Assembly (NCBI GenBank): GCA_020724525.1
Contig: DYGU01000001.1
Location: 62,001-126,000, forward strand
Reading direction: 5' to 3'
DNA: 64,000 nucleotides
Source: Dehalococcoides mccartyi
Lineage (GTDB): Bacteria > Chloroflexota > Dehalococcoidia > GIF9 > DYGU01
This document shows positions 18,213-27,638 of the stretch, one piece after another. The translations under genes and the position numbers were made by a program. The number at the start of each line of letters is the position of its first letter. Positions within the stretch are counted from its first letter, which is position 1. The notes beneath the pieces are model-generated. The model searched no databases. It was not told the origin of the DNA and worked only from the letters and a program-made list of their open reading frames with translations.

Positions 18213-20834
18213 TCAGGCGAGTCTTTTTATTAGCTCTTTGACCAGCTTAAGGGCTTCGTCGAGCTTGTCTTTGTCTTTGCCTCCAGCTTGGGCTAAATGG
18301 GCTTTGCCACCACCACTGCCACCGGTAATCTGGGCTACCTGTTTTATTAGCTCACCGGCATGGTAACCCCGAGCAACAAGGTCCTGGGTCACCATAGCTA
18401 TGAAATAGGGACGGTTGTTATATACTGTCCCTAGAACTATAATGGCACTTTTCAGCCGTTCCCGGAGGGCATCGCCCATTTCTCTTAAAGTGGGTATGGT
18501 GAGGGGCGGGACTCTGGTAGCAACCACAGTTATCCCATTGTATTTTTCGGATTGCTCAATCAACAAATCAACAATCCTTGAGGACAATTCCTTCTCCAGT
18601 TGCAAAGACCGCTTGCGTTCAGCGGCTAATTCAGCTTTAACTGTCTTCACTTTGGTCTCAACTTCATCAAGGGGGCTGTCCAGCTCACGGGCAACAACCT
18701 CTAAAGTAGATAGTTGATTCTGCAGGAAAGACTCTGCACCCAGCCCGGTAACGGCTTCAATACGGCGTAAGCCGGTGCCAATACTGCCCTCACTGATGAT
18801 AAGAAAAAGACCAATCTCCCCTGTTGCCATAACATGAGTCCCACCACAAAGTTCAGAACTTATAGAGGGCTGCCCGATTTCTATTACCTGGACTGTCTCC
18901 CCATATTTTTCGGTAAATAGAGCGATGGCACCTTCGGCAATAGCCTGGGTGTAAGTAGTAAACTTGCTTTTAACAGGGAGGTTGTGGCGGATTTTTTCGT
19001 TTACAAACTGCTGAATTGATAGGAGCTGGTCTTTAGTAACCGGTGCCAGCTGAGAATAGTCAAATCTGAATCTGTCAGGAGCTACTAAAGATCCTTTCTG
19101 ATAGATATGACTGCCCAGAACCTGGCGCAAGGCAGCCTGAAGAAGATGAGTAGCTGTGTGATTGCGGGCAATGTCCTGCCGACGGTCTACATCTACCTGA
19201 GCCAGAACTTTATCACCAACTGAAATTTGTCCTGTTACTACCTTGCCAATATGAACGTAGTTGCCGATGGTATTGGTTACTACCACTTCACCTCGGGAGC
19301 TGATTATTTCCCCGGTATCACCAACTTGCCCTCCCATCTCAGCATAGAAAGGTGTCTTATCCAGCAATATTTCAACTTCCAGCCCCTCAGAAGCAGAAGT
19401 TGCTTCTTGATTATCTGCCCTTAGACCGGTAATAACCGCCTGAGTGCTGGTTGTTTCATAGCCGACAAAGGTTTGGGTTTTTTGTACAGTGACTTTCTCT
19501 GTCAAACTAATTGTTTCAGTAAGAGTAACAACAAATTTCTGAGCTGCCCGGGCTCTTTGTCGTTGGCGCTCCATTTCAACTTCAAAGCCTTCTATATCAA
19601 CAGATAAGCCTCGCTCCCTGGCAATCTCTAAGGTCAGTTCATGGGGGAAACCGTAGGTATCGTAAAGGGTAAAGACGTTCTCTCCGGGAAGGTAGTGTTT
19701 TCCCTGACTCAGAGCCTGGTCAATAAATTTGTCTAATAAGTTAAGCCCCGTGTCTAAAGTATCGGCGAATTTGGCTTCTTCAGTTGTAATAACTTCACCA
19801 ATAAAGCGACGGTTGTCCATTAGTTCGGGGTAGATATGTCCCATCTGGTTAATAACAAGGTTAGTGATTTCAGTAAGGAAAGGTTTGTCTAACCCCAACC
19901 TTCTACCAAAAAGGGAAGCACGACGCAATACCCGGCGAAAGACATAGCCTCGTCCTTCATTGGAGGGCAAGATGCCATCAGCAATAAGAAAAGCAATGCC
20001 CCGGCTGTGCTCACCAATAATCCGAATCGCCCGGTCGGTAGTCTCATCAACACCATATTTCCTCTTTGTCTTGTCGGCAATAAGGCTGATCAGGGACAGG
20101 AAGAGGTCAGTATCATACACGGAAGACTTGCCTTGCACGACAGCAGCAGTCCGTTCCAGCCCCATACCAGTGTCAATGTTTGGTTTGGGTAGAAAAGTTC
20201 GTTGTCCGTCGCGGTCCTGGTTATACTGGATAAAGACTAAATTCCAGATTTCGGAGAAGCGAGCGCAGTTACAATTAGGCTGGCAATCTGGTCTGCCGCA
20301 GCCAATCTCTTCGCCAAAATCATAATGCATTTCGCTGCACGGTCCACAAGGTCCTGAATCCCCCGCTGGTCCCCAGAAATTGTCTTCTTCACCAAACCTC
20401 AGTATCTTACTTTCGGGAACCCCTACCTGACGCCAGTAATCAGAGGCTTCGTCATCATCAAGATAAACCGTTGCCCATAACCTTTGGGGTAAGAGTTTTA
20501 AGTATTGGGTAACAAATTCCCATGCCCAGGTGATAGCTTCCTTTTTAAAGTAATCCCCAACACTGAAGTTGCCCAGCATTTCAAAAAAGGTAAGGTGTTT
20601 AGAGTCGCCAATAGAATCAATATCCGTAGTCCGGAAACACTTCTGACAGGAGGTCAAGCGAGGGGCGGGAGGCGTTGTTAGTCCTAAAAAATAGGGCTTT
20701 ATCTGAACCATACCAGCAGTGGTCAAAAGCAAAGTAGGGTCGCCATGGGGAACTAAAGAGGAGGTGGGGATCCTTTTATGTCCTTTATCCTCAAAAAAGC
20801 GTAAAAAACTTTCTCGAATTTCGTCACTGGTCAT
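18213..20834 (-). CDS. alaS: Alanyl-tRNA synthetase
   Basis: This full-length 873-residue synthetase has the class II catalytic core (TSSLVPHGDPTLLLTTAGMVQ, then FRTTDIDSIGDSKHLTFFE). The editing domain zinc site is HTATH near residue 565 and CGGTH near 665. The C-Ala domain ends with GGSGGGKAHLAQAGGKD. All three domains are in frame and the length is normal. The ATG at 20834 fits the start of other AlaRS proteins. The gene follows the glycogen cluster on the same strand across a 167-bp gap that holds a hairpin repeat, and it probably has its own promoter there. Confidence 0.97.
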   Translation of the reverse strand: MTSDEIRESFLRFFEDKGHKRIPTSSLVPHGDPTLLLTTAGMVQIKPYFLGLTTPPAPRLTSCQKCFRTTDIDSIGDSKHLTFFEMLGNFSVGDYFKKEAITWAWEFVTQYLKLLPQRLWATVYLDDDEASDYWRQVGVPESKILRFGEEDNFWGPAGDSGPCGPCSEMHYDFGEEIGCGRPDCQPNCNCARFSEIWNLVFIQYNQDRDGQRTFLPKPNIDTGMGLERTAAVVQGKSSVYDTDLFLSLISLIADKTKRKYGVDETTDRAIRIIGEHSRGIAFLIADGILPSNEGRGYVFRRVLRRASLFGRRLGLDKPFLTEITNLVINQMGHIYPELMDNRRFIGEVITTEEAKFADTLDTGLNLLDKFIDQALSQGKHYLPGENVFTLYDTYGFPHELTLEIARERGLSVDIEGFEVEMERQRQRARAAQKFVVTLTETISLTEKVTVQKTQTFVGYETTSTQAVITGLRADNQEATSASEGLEVEILLDKTPFYAEMGGQVGDTGEIISSRGEVVVTNTIGNYVHIGKVVTGQISVGDKVLAQVDVDRRQDIARNHTATHLLQAALRQVLGSHIYQKGSLVAPDRFRFDYSQLAPVTKDQLLSIQQFVNEKIRHNLPVKSKFTTYTQAIAEGAIALFTEKYGETVQVIEIGQPSISSELCGGTHVMATGEIGLFLIISEGSIGTGLRRIEAVTGLGAESFLQNQLSTLEVVARELDSPLDEVETKVKTVKAELAAERKRSLQLEKELSSRIVDLLIEQSEKYNGITVVATRVPPLTIPTLREMGDALRERLKSAIIVLGTVYNNRPYFIAMVTQDLVARGYHAGELIKQVAQITGGSGGGKAHLAQAGGKDKDKLDEALKLVKELIKRLA

Positions 20835-20871
20835 GGGTAATAATCCGCTCTGCGATTTTAGTCGGTGCTGT

Positions 20872-21018
20872 TTTAGCTGTCAATTAATTACCCAATGAGA
20901 GTGTTTATCAACGATTTATTTGCAATGTAGGGCGACCCTTCAGGGTCGCTTTTCTGTGGCGAGGCTAAAGTCTCGCACTACATTAGTAAACACTTTAGCT
21001 GTCAACTAACTACCCAAT
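20872..21018. repeat. MITE-like hairpin element flanked by a 25-bp direct repeat
   Basis: An approximately 95-bp insert lies between two copies of TTTAGCTGTCAAYTAAYTACCC (20872-20896 and 20994-21018, 23 of 25 identical). Its ends are an 8-bp inverted repeat, AGTGTTTA at 20900-20907 and TAAACACT at 20987-20994. Inside are two hairpins: GCGACCCT/AGGGTCGC, and GCGAG...CTCGC. The right direct repeat contains the stop of the GH57 4-alpha-glucanotransferase gene. A related core (TGTAGGGCGACCCTT) recurs near 35955. It could also act as a terminator. Confidence 0.6.
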
Positions 21019-23131
21019 CAAGCTTAAGAGAAGTGTTTTCTCCCGGTGGTAGCTTGAGAGGCAAAAGAAAGACAAGGCAGCTTGCCTGGTAGAGTCTTTC
21101 AATTCCAGCTTCGGAGTTAGAAATAGTTTCCACAGGAAAGCGCCACAGCTTAACCTCTGGAGCAATATCCACTTCTATTTCTATATCCAACCCTTGATTA
21201 CCCAGAATTAGATGGTCTATAGCTGATAATTCACCCCAGGAATCAAGGTGTGAGTCATCCAGAGTAACCCCCGATATTTTGTAGTAAGCTACCTCGCTAT
21301 GTCCACCCCCCAAAAGATTTATGTTCCATTCACAACCAAAGATAGTCTGGACCGGGCAGTGGCTGGAGTTTTTGATTTTATAGCTTATGGAAAGCCTTTC
21401 TTTCCCGGACTCTAATTGAATTTTCTTGGTGATTTCCAAAGGTAACCTTTCCCCGCCAACTTGTAGACTGCCACTCCGGCTTGAACTAACTGTTAGCCTT
21501 TTCCCTCGCCCCTCCAAAGAAACTCTATACGGCTGGCTGACGAAGTCCCCCAGCTCGGTATAAGAATTATTGGCAAAATCCATCAGACCAACATCGGGGC
21601 TTAAGAAATGGTCAAGAAGACTGGAGCGAGGATAGCTGTCATATACCAGCAAAGGCGATAACCCGGCGTCTTTCACCTTTATCTGGTCATGGATGCTGCT
21701 GATAGTTTTAGACAAGGAAGCATCCTTTCCAGCCGAAATTCTCTCGGTCAGCACTTTGTGGTAAGCTTCCGGTCGTCGGGCTAAAGTAGCTAATAAATTA
21801 TAATCATGACGGCGCAAGTCCCATTCAAAAATAGACCCGCCCTCTTTAGGACTGAGATAAAGGGAAAAAGCATCGCTGTTAATAAGCACCTCTTCATAAC
21901 CATCACCGTCAAAGTCGACCTGTTCCCACCTAATCCCGGTCCGGCATAGTGCTATGTCGGCTTTGTTCTCGGCTCGGATAAGATGTTTATAGGTAGTTGC
22001 CCTGAGGTCAGCCAGATAAACTCCACCAAAAACACCATGCCAGTAAGGTTCATTACATTGGGCTTGCCACAGCTCTTGCAAGCCACAATTATCCGGGCTC
22101 TCTTGACGAGCCTTGTATACCTTCTTGTGGACTGAAAGCATCTTTTTATGCATCCGGTTTGCCTCAGGGTATTTGACTAAAAAATGGCGCCAGAAACCAC
22201 CACGCATAAACTGAGTTATATCCCTGCGACCTTCAGCCTCTAATTGATGCTTAAGATTAGTCAGCTCCCAGGATTTTTGGGCTGGCAAAGCCCATTCCAA
22301 CATCTCATCATAAGCAGCACACGGCAGGTAAATCCTGCCTATAGGCCGAATTTTCCGGACAAAATCGCCCAATTTAATGGTATGGAGCCAGTCCCGATTA
22401 TCCTCCAAGGTTGAAAAAAAGTTGTCTACCCAGCCTTCCTTCCAGCAATGACTATAAGTGCCGGGCCAACTCCCAAATTTTTCACCGTCGTCGCCTAATA
22501 CAGCAATTTTTGTTTCCCGCTCAGAGGCTTGCTCTTTGAAGAAATTTATAACCTCGTCCACCCGATGCCAGGGGATAGAATAGCGGAGATACTTGCTGAT
22601 GAGGAATATTTTTACTGGATAGCCCTCGTCCTCGGTAATGTAATAACCGAAGAAATCTTTATCTTCCAGCCCCACCCCCTCGAAATGAGTATCATCAACC
22701 AATGTCCAGTCTATTCCAGCTTGAGCCAATATCTTGGTTAAGGAAGGCTCCCAAACTCGCTCGGTCAACCATAGCCCCGTTGGATTACAACCAAACCAGT
22801 TGTGAATAAGAGAGCTCATTTTAGAGATTTGCCCCAGTTTATCGGCATCAGGGATAGCTGGTAGGATAGGCTCATAATAGCCACCACTTATGAGCTCTAC
22901 TTGTCCCCTTTGGACAAGGTTAGCTAATCGGTGAAGAAACTCGGGATGTTTTTGCTGCAACCAGTCTATGAGACAACCACTGTAATGGAAAGAAAACTTA
23001 AGAGCTGGGTATCTCTCAACAACCTCAAGCATGGGCAAATAAGCTTGCCTGTAAGCTTCCTCAAAAACCCAGGGGAAATTACCTACCGGCTGATGGTTAT
23101 GGATAACTATACCAAAATATATTTGTCTCAT
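21002..23131 (-). CDS. GH57 4-alpha-glucanotransferase
   Basis: This 709-residue enzyme transfers maltodextrin segments between alpha-1,4-glucans. It starts with IYFGIVIHNHQPVGNFPW, the GH57 motif 1. It has the nucleophile Glu124 in TERVWEP and the acid/base Asp214 in VLGDDGEKFG, the same positions known for the Thermococcus litoralis enzyme (Glu123, Asp214). The C-terminal half is the beta-sandwich (DUF1925/1926-like) that follows the barrel in 4-alpha-glucanotransferases. A GH57 alpha-amylase label would be an alternative, since the two share this architecture. It is the last gene of the glycogen and trehalose cluster; its stop lies in the right repeat of a hairpin element. Confidence 0.85.
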   Translation of the reverse strand: MRQIYFGIVIHNHQPVGNFPWVFEEAYRQAYLPMLEVVERYPALKFSFHYSGCLIDWLQQKHPEFLHRLANLVQRGQVELISGGYYEPILPAIPDADKLGQISKMSSLIHNWFGCNPTGLWLTERVWEPSLTKILAQAGIDWTLVDDTHFEGVGLEDKDFFGYYITEDEGYPVKIFLISKYLRYSIPWHRVDEVINFFKEQASERETKIAVLGDDGEKFGSWPGTYSHCWKEGWVDNFFSTLEDNRDWLHTIKLGDFVRKIRPIGRIYLPCAAYDEMLEWALPAQKSWELTNLKHQLEAEGRRDITQFMRGGFWRHFLVKYPEANRMHKKMLSVHKKVYKARQESPDNCGLQELWQAQCNEPYWHGVFGGVYLADLRATTYKHLIRAENKADIALCRTGIRWEQVDFDGDGYEEVLINSDAFSLYLSPKEGGSIFEWDLRRHDYNLLATLARRPEAYHKVLTERISAGKDASLSKTISSIHDQIKVKDAGLSPLLVYDSYPRSSLLDHFLSPDVGLMDFANNSYTELGDFVSQPYRVSLEGRGKRLTVSSSRSGSLQVGGERLPLEITKKIQLESGKERLSISYKIKNSSHCPVQTIFGCEWNINLLGGGHSEVAYYKISGVTLDDSHLDSWGELSAIDHLILGNQGLDIEIEVDIAPEVKLWRFPVETISNSEAGIERLYQASCLVFLLPLKLPPGENTSLKLDWVVS

Positions 23132-23167
23132 TCTGTTTTATGCTTAGCCTTTTAAATTTCTGGACTT

Positions 23168-25078
23168 TTACCCTAATTCCGGCTTCTTTAACTTCTGTAA
23201 TTCTTCTTCAGTTAGAGTGCTTTCCAGTATTGCTGGAAATTTCGGTGGATAAAGCCTATACAGATACTCGTACATAGTAGTGAGGATGGTATCTACATCT
23301 CCAGCTTTAACCCAGGTGCGTTGTATATGGTCAATGGAGATGAAAACAGCTCGACAATAATTGCGGAAACTGCTAAGTAATCGCTTCAATTCTGTAATAA
23401 ACTTGCCACCAGTGGCGAACTGTAACCGCTCGTTGTGGTGTTGTGCCCTGAGGATGAATTTGGTTGCTTCGTGCCTCCAGCGGTAGGCTGAGTCCAACTC
23501 CTGGAAAGCCTCGGTATATTCCCATCCCGTCTTTAAGGATAACTTAACCAGGGCTTCTGTTAGATAGCTGCACCGGGTATCAATGATAATTTCAAGTATG
23601 CGTTCCAGCCCCCGAAAACAGGAACTATCTATGGATGAGAAATTCTTCCGGGCGAAGTCCAAGGTGGCTTTTTCTTCTATCCGGTTAAGAAGAAGGTCAG
23701 CCAGACAATAACCGTGAAGAAAAGGTCTCTTCTGCAAGCCTTCATTGGGAAACCATCCCCAATTGCAGGCACGCTTGATAATACGCGAATGAAGAACAAG
23801 CTGGGCAGGAGCAGGAAATTTGCCAAAGTCATACTCAGCTTCATTCAACTGTTGAGCTGTCAGGGGTATCTCCTGGGAAAAACCGAACGTGGCAAGAAGG
23901 GAATTAACCAACTGGACGATATAGCGTCCCGGTTCCCAAAAAATGAAAGGCGACCTTCGGAAAATTTGTTTCGTTGTGTCTACGCCTCTGAACTCGCCGG
24001 CTTCTAATGGCGGGTAGTGTCCATCATAGCGTAGCACTAACCGAATTTCAGGAGCCCAAGAAACCTGATGGAAGCGAACCTGCTTTAACCTGTCAAGATT
24101 AGGTAATACCTCTCCTTCCAGATACTGGTCTGGAGTGACGAAATTTACTTTGATGTTGTTTTCCTTCTTTAGAGTACTCGTCCAGGCACCTTGCATAATA
24201 TCAAGGGCGACATCACCAAAGTCCATCAACTCTAAGTCCTGAATATAAAGGACAAGCCCTTTATCAGGAGACTCCTTCAAAGCCCGATGGAGGACTGCCT
24301 GATATTCAGCTATAGCTATCTCCTTGCTAATAGGGAATTTAACGAATTGCCGCTGCTGGTATTCCTCAGGTAATACCCAATAGCGCCCAAGGATATAACC
24401 CTGGTTCTTTACACCTTCTGTCTTCCACCTAGTGATGGGGTGCCATATGTATTGAGAAACTGGAAAATGGCGGGGTAGAGCAATAAGGTCATGGGAAATT
24501 AGAAACGGTTCATAGTTTTCATTCAAATTTCCATTAACTTCATAATAAGCCTTTTTCTTGTCAAAGTTAGGAAAAATAACCCAACTAATGTCACTACTCT
24601 TAATGGCACCAAGCTTGCGGGAGTCCAGGGAGCCTTCTGTAGAGAAAAGTCCGGGGTGTTTTGGTTTGGGGATGCTCAATACATCATGGATGAATTCTTT
24701 ATTGAGGCGTATCTCATCTTCAATTTCGGTCTCAGTCAGTAATGAAATATGAGTATGATGGGCATATCCATAAACAGGATAGAAAAATCTCTCTTGGTAA
24801 GCTTTCTTAATTTCAGCCAAAGTTTCGGGCATGAGATTAGCTATCTGAATTAGTAGCTCATTGGTAATCTCCAGTGCCACGGGAATCTTCATGCCCCGAG
24901 CAAAATTTACCAGTTCCAAGTAAATATCACGCCCTTCAGCACTCCGTTTAATAAGCCAGTTCTCATCATATAGAGCCTGTTTCAAATCTATATCAGCCAC
25001 ATTTTTCATTAGCCTTTGAGTAAGTTCCCAAATAGGCTCATGGGCATGGAAAGCTAAAATGACATATACTTCCTTCAC
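23168..25078 (-). CDS. GH57-family glycoside hydrolase-like protein
   Basis: This 636-residue protein opens with VYVILAFHAHEPIWE, the first GH57 motif. It has the candidate nucleophile Glu in LFSTEGSLDSRK and a candidate acid/base Asp in YIQDLELMDFGD. The C-terminal 250 residues are helical. It belongs to a GH57 group whose substrate I cannot name; alpha-glucan hydrolase or transferase activity is the likely range. It is 36 bp from the 4-alpha-glucanotransferase gene and 15 bp from the next GH57 gene, so all three should be co-transcribed. The frame is intact and no signal peptide is seen, so it acts in the cytoplasm on stored glucan. Confidence 0.7.
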   Translation of the reverse strand: MKEVYVILAFHAHEPIWELTQRLMKNVADIDLKQALYDENWLIKRSAEGRDIYLELVNFARGMKIPVALEITNELLIQIANLMPETLAEIKKAYQERFFYPVYGYAHHTHISLLTETEIEDEIRLNKEFIHDVLSIPKPKHPGLFSTEGSLDSRKLGAIKSSDISWVIFPNFDKKKAYYEVNGNLNENYEPFLISHDLIALPRHFPVSQYIWHPITRWKTEGVKNQGYILGRYWVLPEEYQQRQFVKFPISKEIAIAEYQAVLHRALKESPDKGLVLYIQDLELMDFGDVALDIMQGAWTSTLKKENNIKVNFVTPDQYLEGEVLPNLDRLKQVRFHQVSWAPEIRLVLRYDGHYPPLEAGEFRGVDTTKQIFRRSPFIFWEPGRYIVQLVNSLLATFGFSQEIPLTAQQLNEAEYDFGKFPAPAQLVLHSRIIKRACNWGWFPNEGLQKRPFLHGYCLADLLLNRIEEKATLDFARKNFSSIDSSCFRGLERILEIIIDTRCSYLTEALVKLSLKTGWEYTEAFQELDSAYRWRHEATKFILRAQHHNERLQFATGGKFITELKRLLSSFRNYCRAVFISIDHIQRTWVKAGDVDTILTTMYEYLYRLYPPKFPAILESTLTEEELQKLKKPELG

Positions 25079-25093
25079 TCAGATTCCTTAATG

Positions 25094-26320
25094 CTATCCA
25101 AAAGTCAGCTCGGAAGCCACTTCTTTGTGCTCCTCAAGATATTGCCGTTTTAGTGCTTCAGCTTTGCCTGTCCCCTGCCACCGCTTGGCTGTTTCTACTA
25201 TGGAGTCAAAAAGGGACTTTGCCGCTTCTAATCCTTTGGGGGACAGGTTCTTTCGAACCTTCTGAATGGCATCATAAAGCCTTTGAGCACCGGCTTCAAT
25301 CATCCCAGTATCCCACCAGGGACGGCAACTTGCCCACCAGTACTGACAGCTATGAAGTCCCTCATCGAGAAGATGCCTGGCTTCGGCATAGTCTTCAGAA
25401 TTTTGCGGCACCTGCCGGATAAGTTCTACGGCTAAGTTGGTCAGACGCCACTGGAGCCGGTGAATCTCGTGGCCGGGATATGACCATTGGGGGTAAGGTA
25501 TGCCCCGAGCCATTTCATCCTCCCAGGTGCTCCATGAAGACGGCAATGGGGATACTTTTTCTAAACAATGGAAAAGCTGTAGTAGTTCTGAGACAGTGCA
25601 AGTCTGGGGTTTTCCGATAGTAAAGACTCCCTCAAGAAGTTTTTCTTGCCCCGACCGATGATGTCCGTAAATTTCTCCGTCAGTGCCAGTTAGTAAATAA
25701 CAGTACCTATCCAATTTATTTTCCAGAGCTTTAAGGAAAAGGTTAGCGTTGGGATACTTACCATAGGTGAGTCCGGCGCTGAAGGGACGCTCTTTGAAAA
25801 AAACACTAAAATTGTCTAACCCGTCAATTTGGTAGATAATATCGTCCCTTATTACTCCAATCTTGCCTTGAAAAGCAATCTCGTCTATTACAATCCAGGA
25901 AAAACCAAGCTCATCAGCTACCTTGGCTATGTCAAAACTATAACCCATTTCAGGGGGGAAAAATCCCCGGGGGTTATAAATTTCACCAAAATAGTACCTA
26001 TTTACTTTCGTGTTTAATTCTATCTGCCGTATAACCTCAGCCTCAGGGACAAGGGGCAAAATGGGGTGATACATGGCACTACCGGTAAACTCAATTTGTC
26101 CCTTTTCCGCCAATTTACCCAACCCGCCTATAACATCCTCATACCCATAACGGGCAAGGTGTTCGGTCAGGACAGCACTTATGTTCAAGGTAATCTTGCC
26201 TTTTGGGTTGTTTTCCAGTATTGATACGAGTTTTCTATAGCACTCCTCGGACACTTTACGCACAATCTCTTCCGTTTGTGTTGGTGGCTGATAAATATGT
26301 AGAAAATTAGCCCAGTGCAT
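25094..26320 (-). CDS. GH57 family protein, short form (paralog of 29150-30451)
   Basis: This 408-residue catalytic-barrel-only GH57 has motif 1 in ANFLHIYQPPTQT, the nucleophile Glu124 in FFPPEMGYS, and the acid/base candidate Asp214 in TGTDGEIYGHH. It is clearly homologous to the 433-residue protein at 29150-30451: both have YQPPTQT, KIEFTGSA or QIEFTGSA, YHPILPL, GFFPPE and LHSCQ(Y/F)WWAS. Both share a terminal W-W region in which the substrate cleft is lined by aromatic residues. It lacks the beta-sandwich of the transferase. It lies directly after the TreT-like gene, so maltodextrin or trehalose metabolism is likely. The exact reaction is unknown. Confidence 0.75.
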   Translation of the reverse strand: MHWANFLHIYQPPTQTEEIVRKVSEECYRKLVSILENNPKGKITLNISAVLTEHLARYGYEDVIGGLGKLAEKGQIEFTGSAMYHPILPLVPEAEVIRQIELNTKVNRYYFGEIYNPRGFFPPEMGYSFDIAKVADELGFSWIVIDEIAFQGKIGVIRDDIIYQIDGLDNFSVFFKERPFSAGLTYGKYPNANLFLKALENKLDRYCYLLTGTDGEIYGHHRSGQEKLLEGVFTIGKPQTCTVSELLQLFHCLEKVSPLPSSWSTWEDEMARGIPYPQWSYPGHEIHRLQWRLTNLAVELIRQVPQNSEDYAEARHLLDEGLHSCQYWWASCRPWWDTGMIEAGAQRLYDAIQKVRKNLSPKGLEAAKSLFDSIVETAKRWQGTGKAEALKRQYLEEHKEVASELTFG

Positions 26321-26360
26321 TCCTGTTCCCTTTTTGGTCGAATATAACTAAACCGAAAAT

Positions 26361-27638
26361 TTAGAGATAAATTACGTCACCGTGGTAATCAAGGGATAGA
26401 AAAAGAAGCAAATAATCTCTGAGCTGACGGGTGATTAAGAAGTTTTGCTTGACATGCTGCCGACCATTCTCACCAAGCCATTTAGCATATTCGGCGTTCG
26501 TTAAAAGTTGTCTGAGAGCGTAAACTGCCCCATCAATGCTGTAACATAAAAGTCCGGTGAATCTATGTTTTGTCTGCAATGGTATCCCACCTACTGCAGA
26601 CGCTACTACAGGCTTCCTCTTCCATAGAGCTTCACTTACAGTGAGGGCAAAGCCTTCCTTTAGGGACTTCTGCATAATTACTGTTGCTGCTCTCTGGAGA
26701 GCATTAATTTCAATGTCGCTCCCTGGGGGTATTAAAAGAATATGGATATCTGGATTCCCTGCCGCTCGTTCCTTTACCTCGTTAAGTACCGTTTCCGATT
26801 CCGGGTCATCACTGGCAGTGCCTCCGGCTAAGACTAACTGGCAATCTATGTTCTTCTTCACCTTCTCAAAAGCATCTATTGTCCCGAGGGGGTCTTTGAG
26901 GTAATCAAAGCGGGAAATCTGGACAATCATAGGTTTATCCCGGTTCAAACCGTATTTACTTAAAACTGAATCAATTATTTCTTGGGGTAACTCTTTGTTT
27001 TTATCACTCAGAGGGTCTATTGCTGGTGGGATTAAGAACTGGCGGATAGGAAGCTCTTGGGCAAAATTGGGGGATGAGAAGACTACAGCATCATAGTCAA
27101 GGACAAAACTTTGAAGGGAGTTCCATACTTTCTGGTTGGGGTTTGAAATATCAATGTGACATCTCCATACCCATTTTCTGCCAATCTCTTTCTTTTTGGT
27201 TACCAAGGCTACCGGTTGGGGGTCGTGAACAAAAAATATGTCTCCGTAAAACTTTAGTTCATTGAGATTACGCTGGCTTGTCTCCAAGAACAGAGAAAGG
27301 TCCTGGGGTGATACCTTCTCATCTTTGCCATGAAGAGCGTTGTGGAACTTCTTAGTAACTTCAAAGAACTCATTACTACCTTGGATAACATTCCATCGGG
27401 CGTCAACACCCAGTTGGTTCAATAAAGGCACTAAATGAGATAGTATTTCAGCTACTCCTCCGCCGAAATAGGTGGAGTTTATAGCCTGAATGACCTTCCC
27501 GGAGAGCCGGTCACCAAGCATCCTTAACTCTTCAATATAGCTTCTGCCAACAATGGGCTCATAATCCTGGATCTTGCTTTTAGACTGCTGGTAAGTTTCT
27601 TCTTCCACGATTCTTTTCTGCTTAAATATTCTTTTCAA
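26361..27638 (-). CDS. treT: Trehalose synthase, glycosyltransferring (TreT-like GT4)
   Basis: A GT-B glycosyltransferase of 425 residues. The N-terminal motif INSTYFGGGVAEILSHLVPLL and the C-terminal EGFALTVSEALWKRKPVVAS (E-x7-E nucleotide-sugar motif) are those of the TreT family, which makes trehalose from ADP- or UDP-glucose and glucose. IVQISRFDYLKDP marks the second Rossmann domain. With glgC in the same cluster, ADP-glucose is the probable donor. Its start overlaps the end of the MscS-type channel gene by 17 nt, which suggests coupled translation and a link to osmotic stress. Trehalose phosphorylase of the same fold is an alternative. Confidence 0.8.
   Translation of the reverse strand: MKRIFKQKRIVEEETYQQSKSKIQDYEPIVGRSYIEELRMLGDRLSGKVIQAINSTYFGGGVAEILSHLVPLLNQLGVDARWNVIQGSNEFFEVTKKFHNALHGKDEKVSPQDLSLFLETSQRNLNELKFYGDIFFVHDPQPVALVTKKKEIGRKWVWRCHIDISNPNQKVWNSLQSFVLDYDAVVFSSPNFAQELPIRQFLIPPAIDPLSDKNKELPQEIIDSVLSKYGLNRDKPMIVQISRFDYLKDPLGTIDAFEKVKKNIDCQLVLAGGTASDDPESETVLNEVKERAAGNPDIHILLIPPGSDIEINALQRAATVIMQKSLKEGFALTVSEALWKRKPVVASAVGGIPLQTKHRFTGLLCYSIDGAVYALRQLLTNAEYAKWLGENGRQHVKQNFLITRQLRDYLLLFLSLDYHGDVIYL

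Noticed and set aside
20920-20990. CRISPR-like repeat
   Set aside because: Only two hairpin blocks, no regular spacing or spacers; a MITE/REP-like element fits better. No CRISPR array was seen anywhere in the window.
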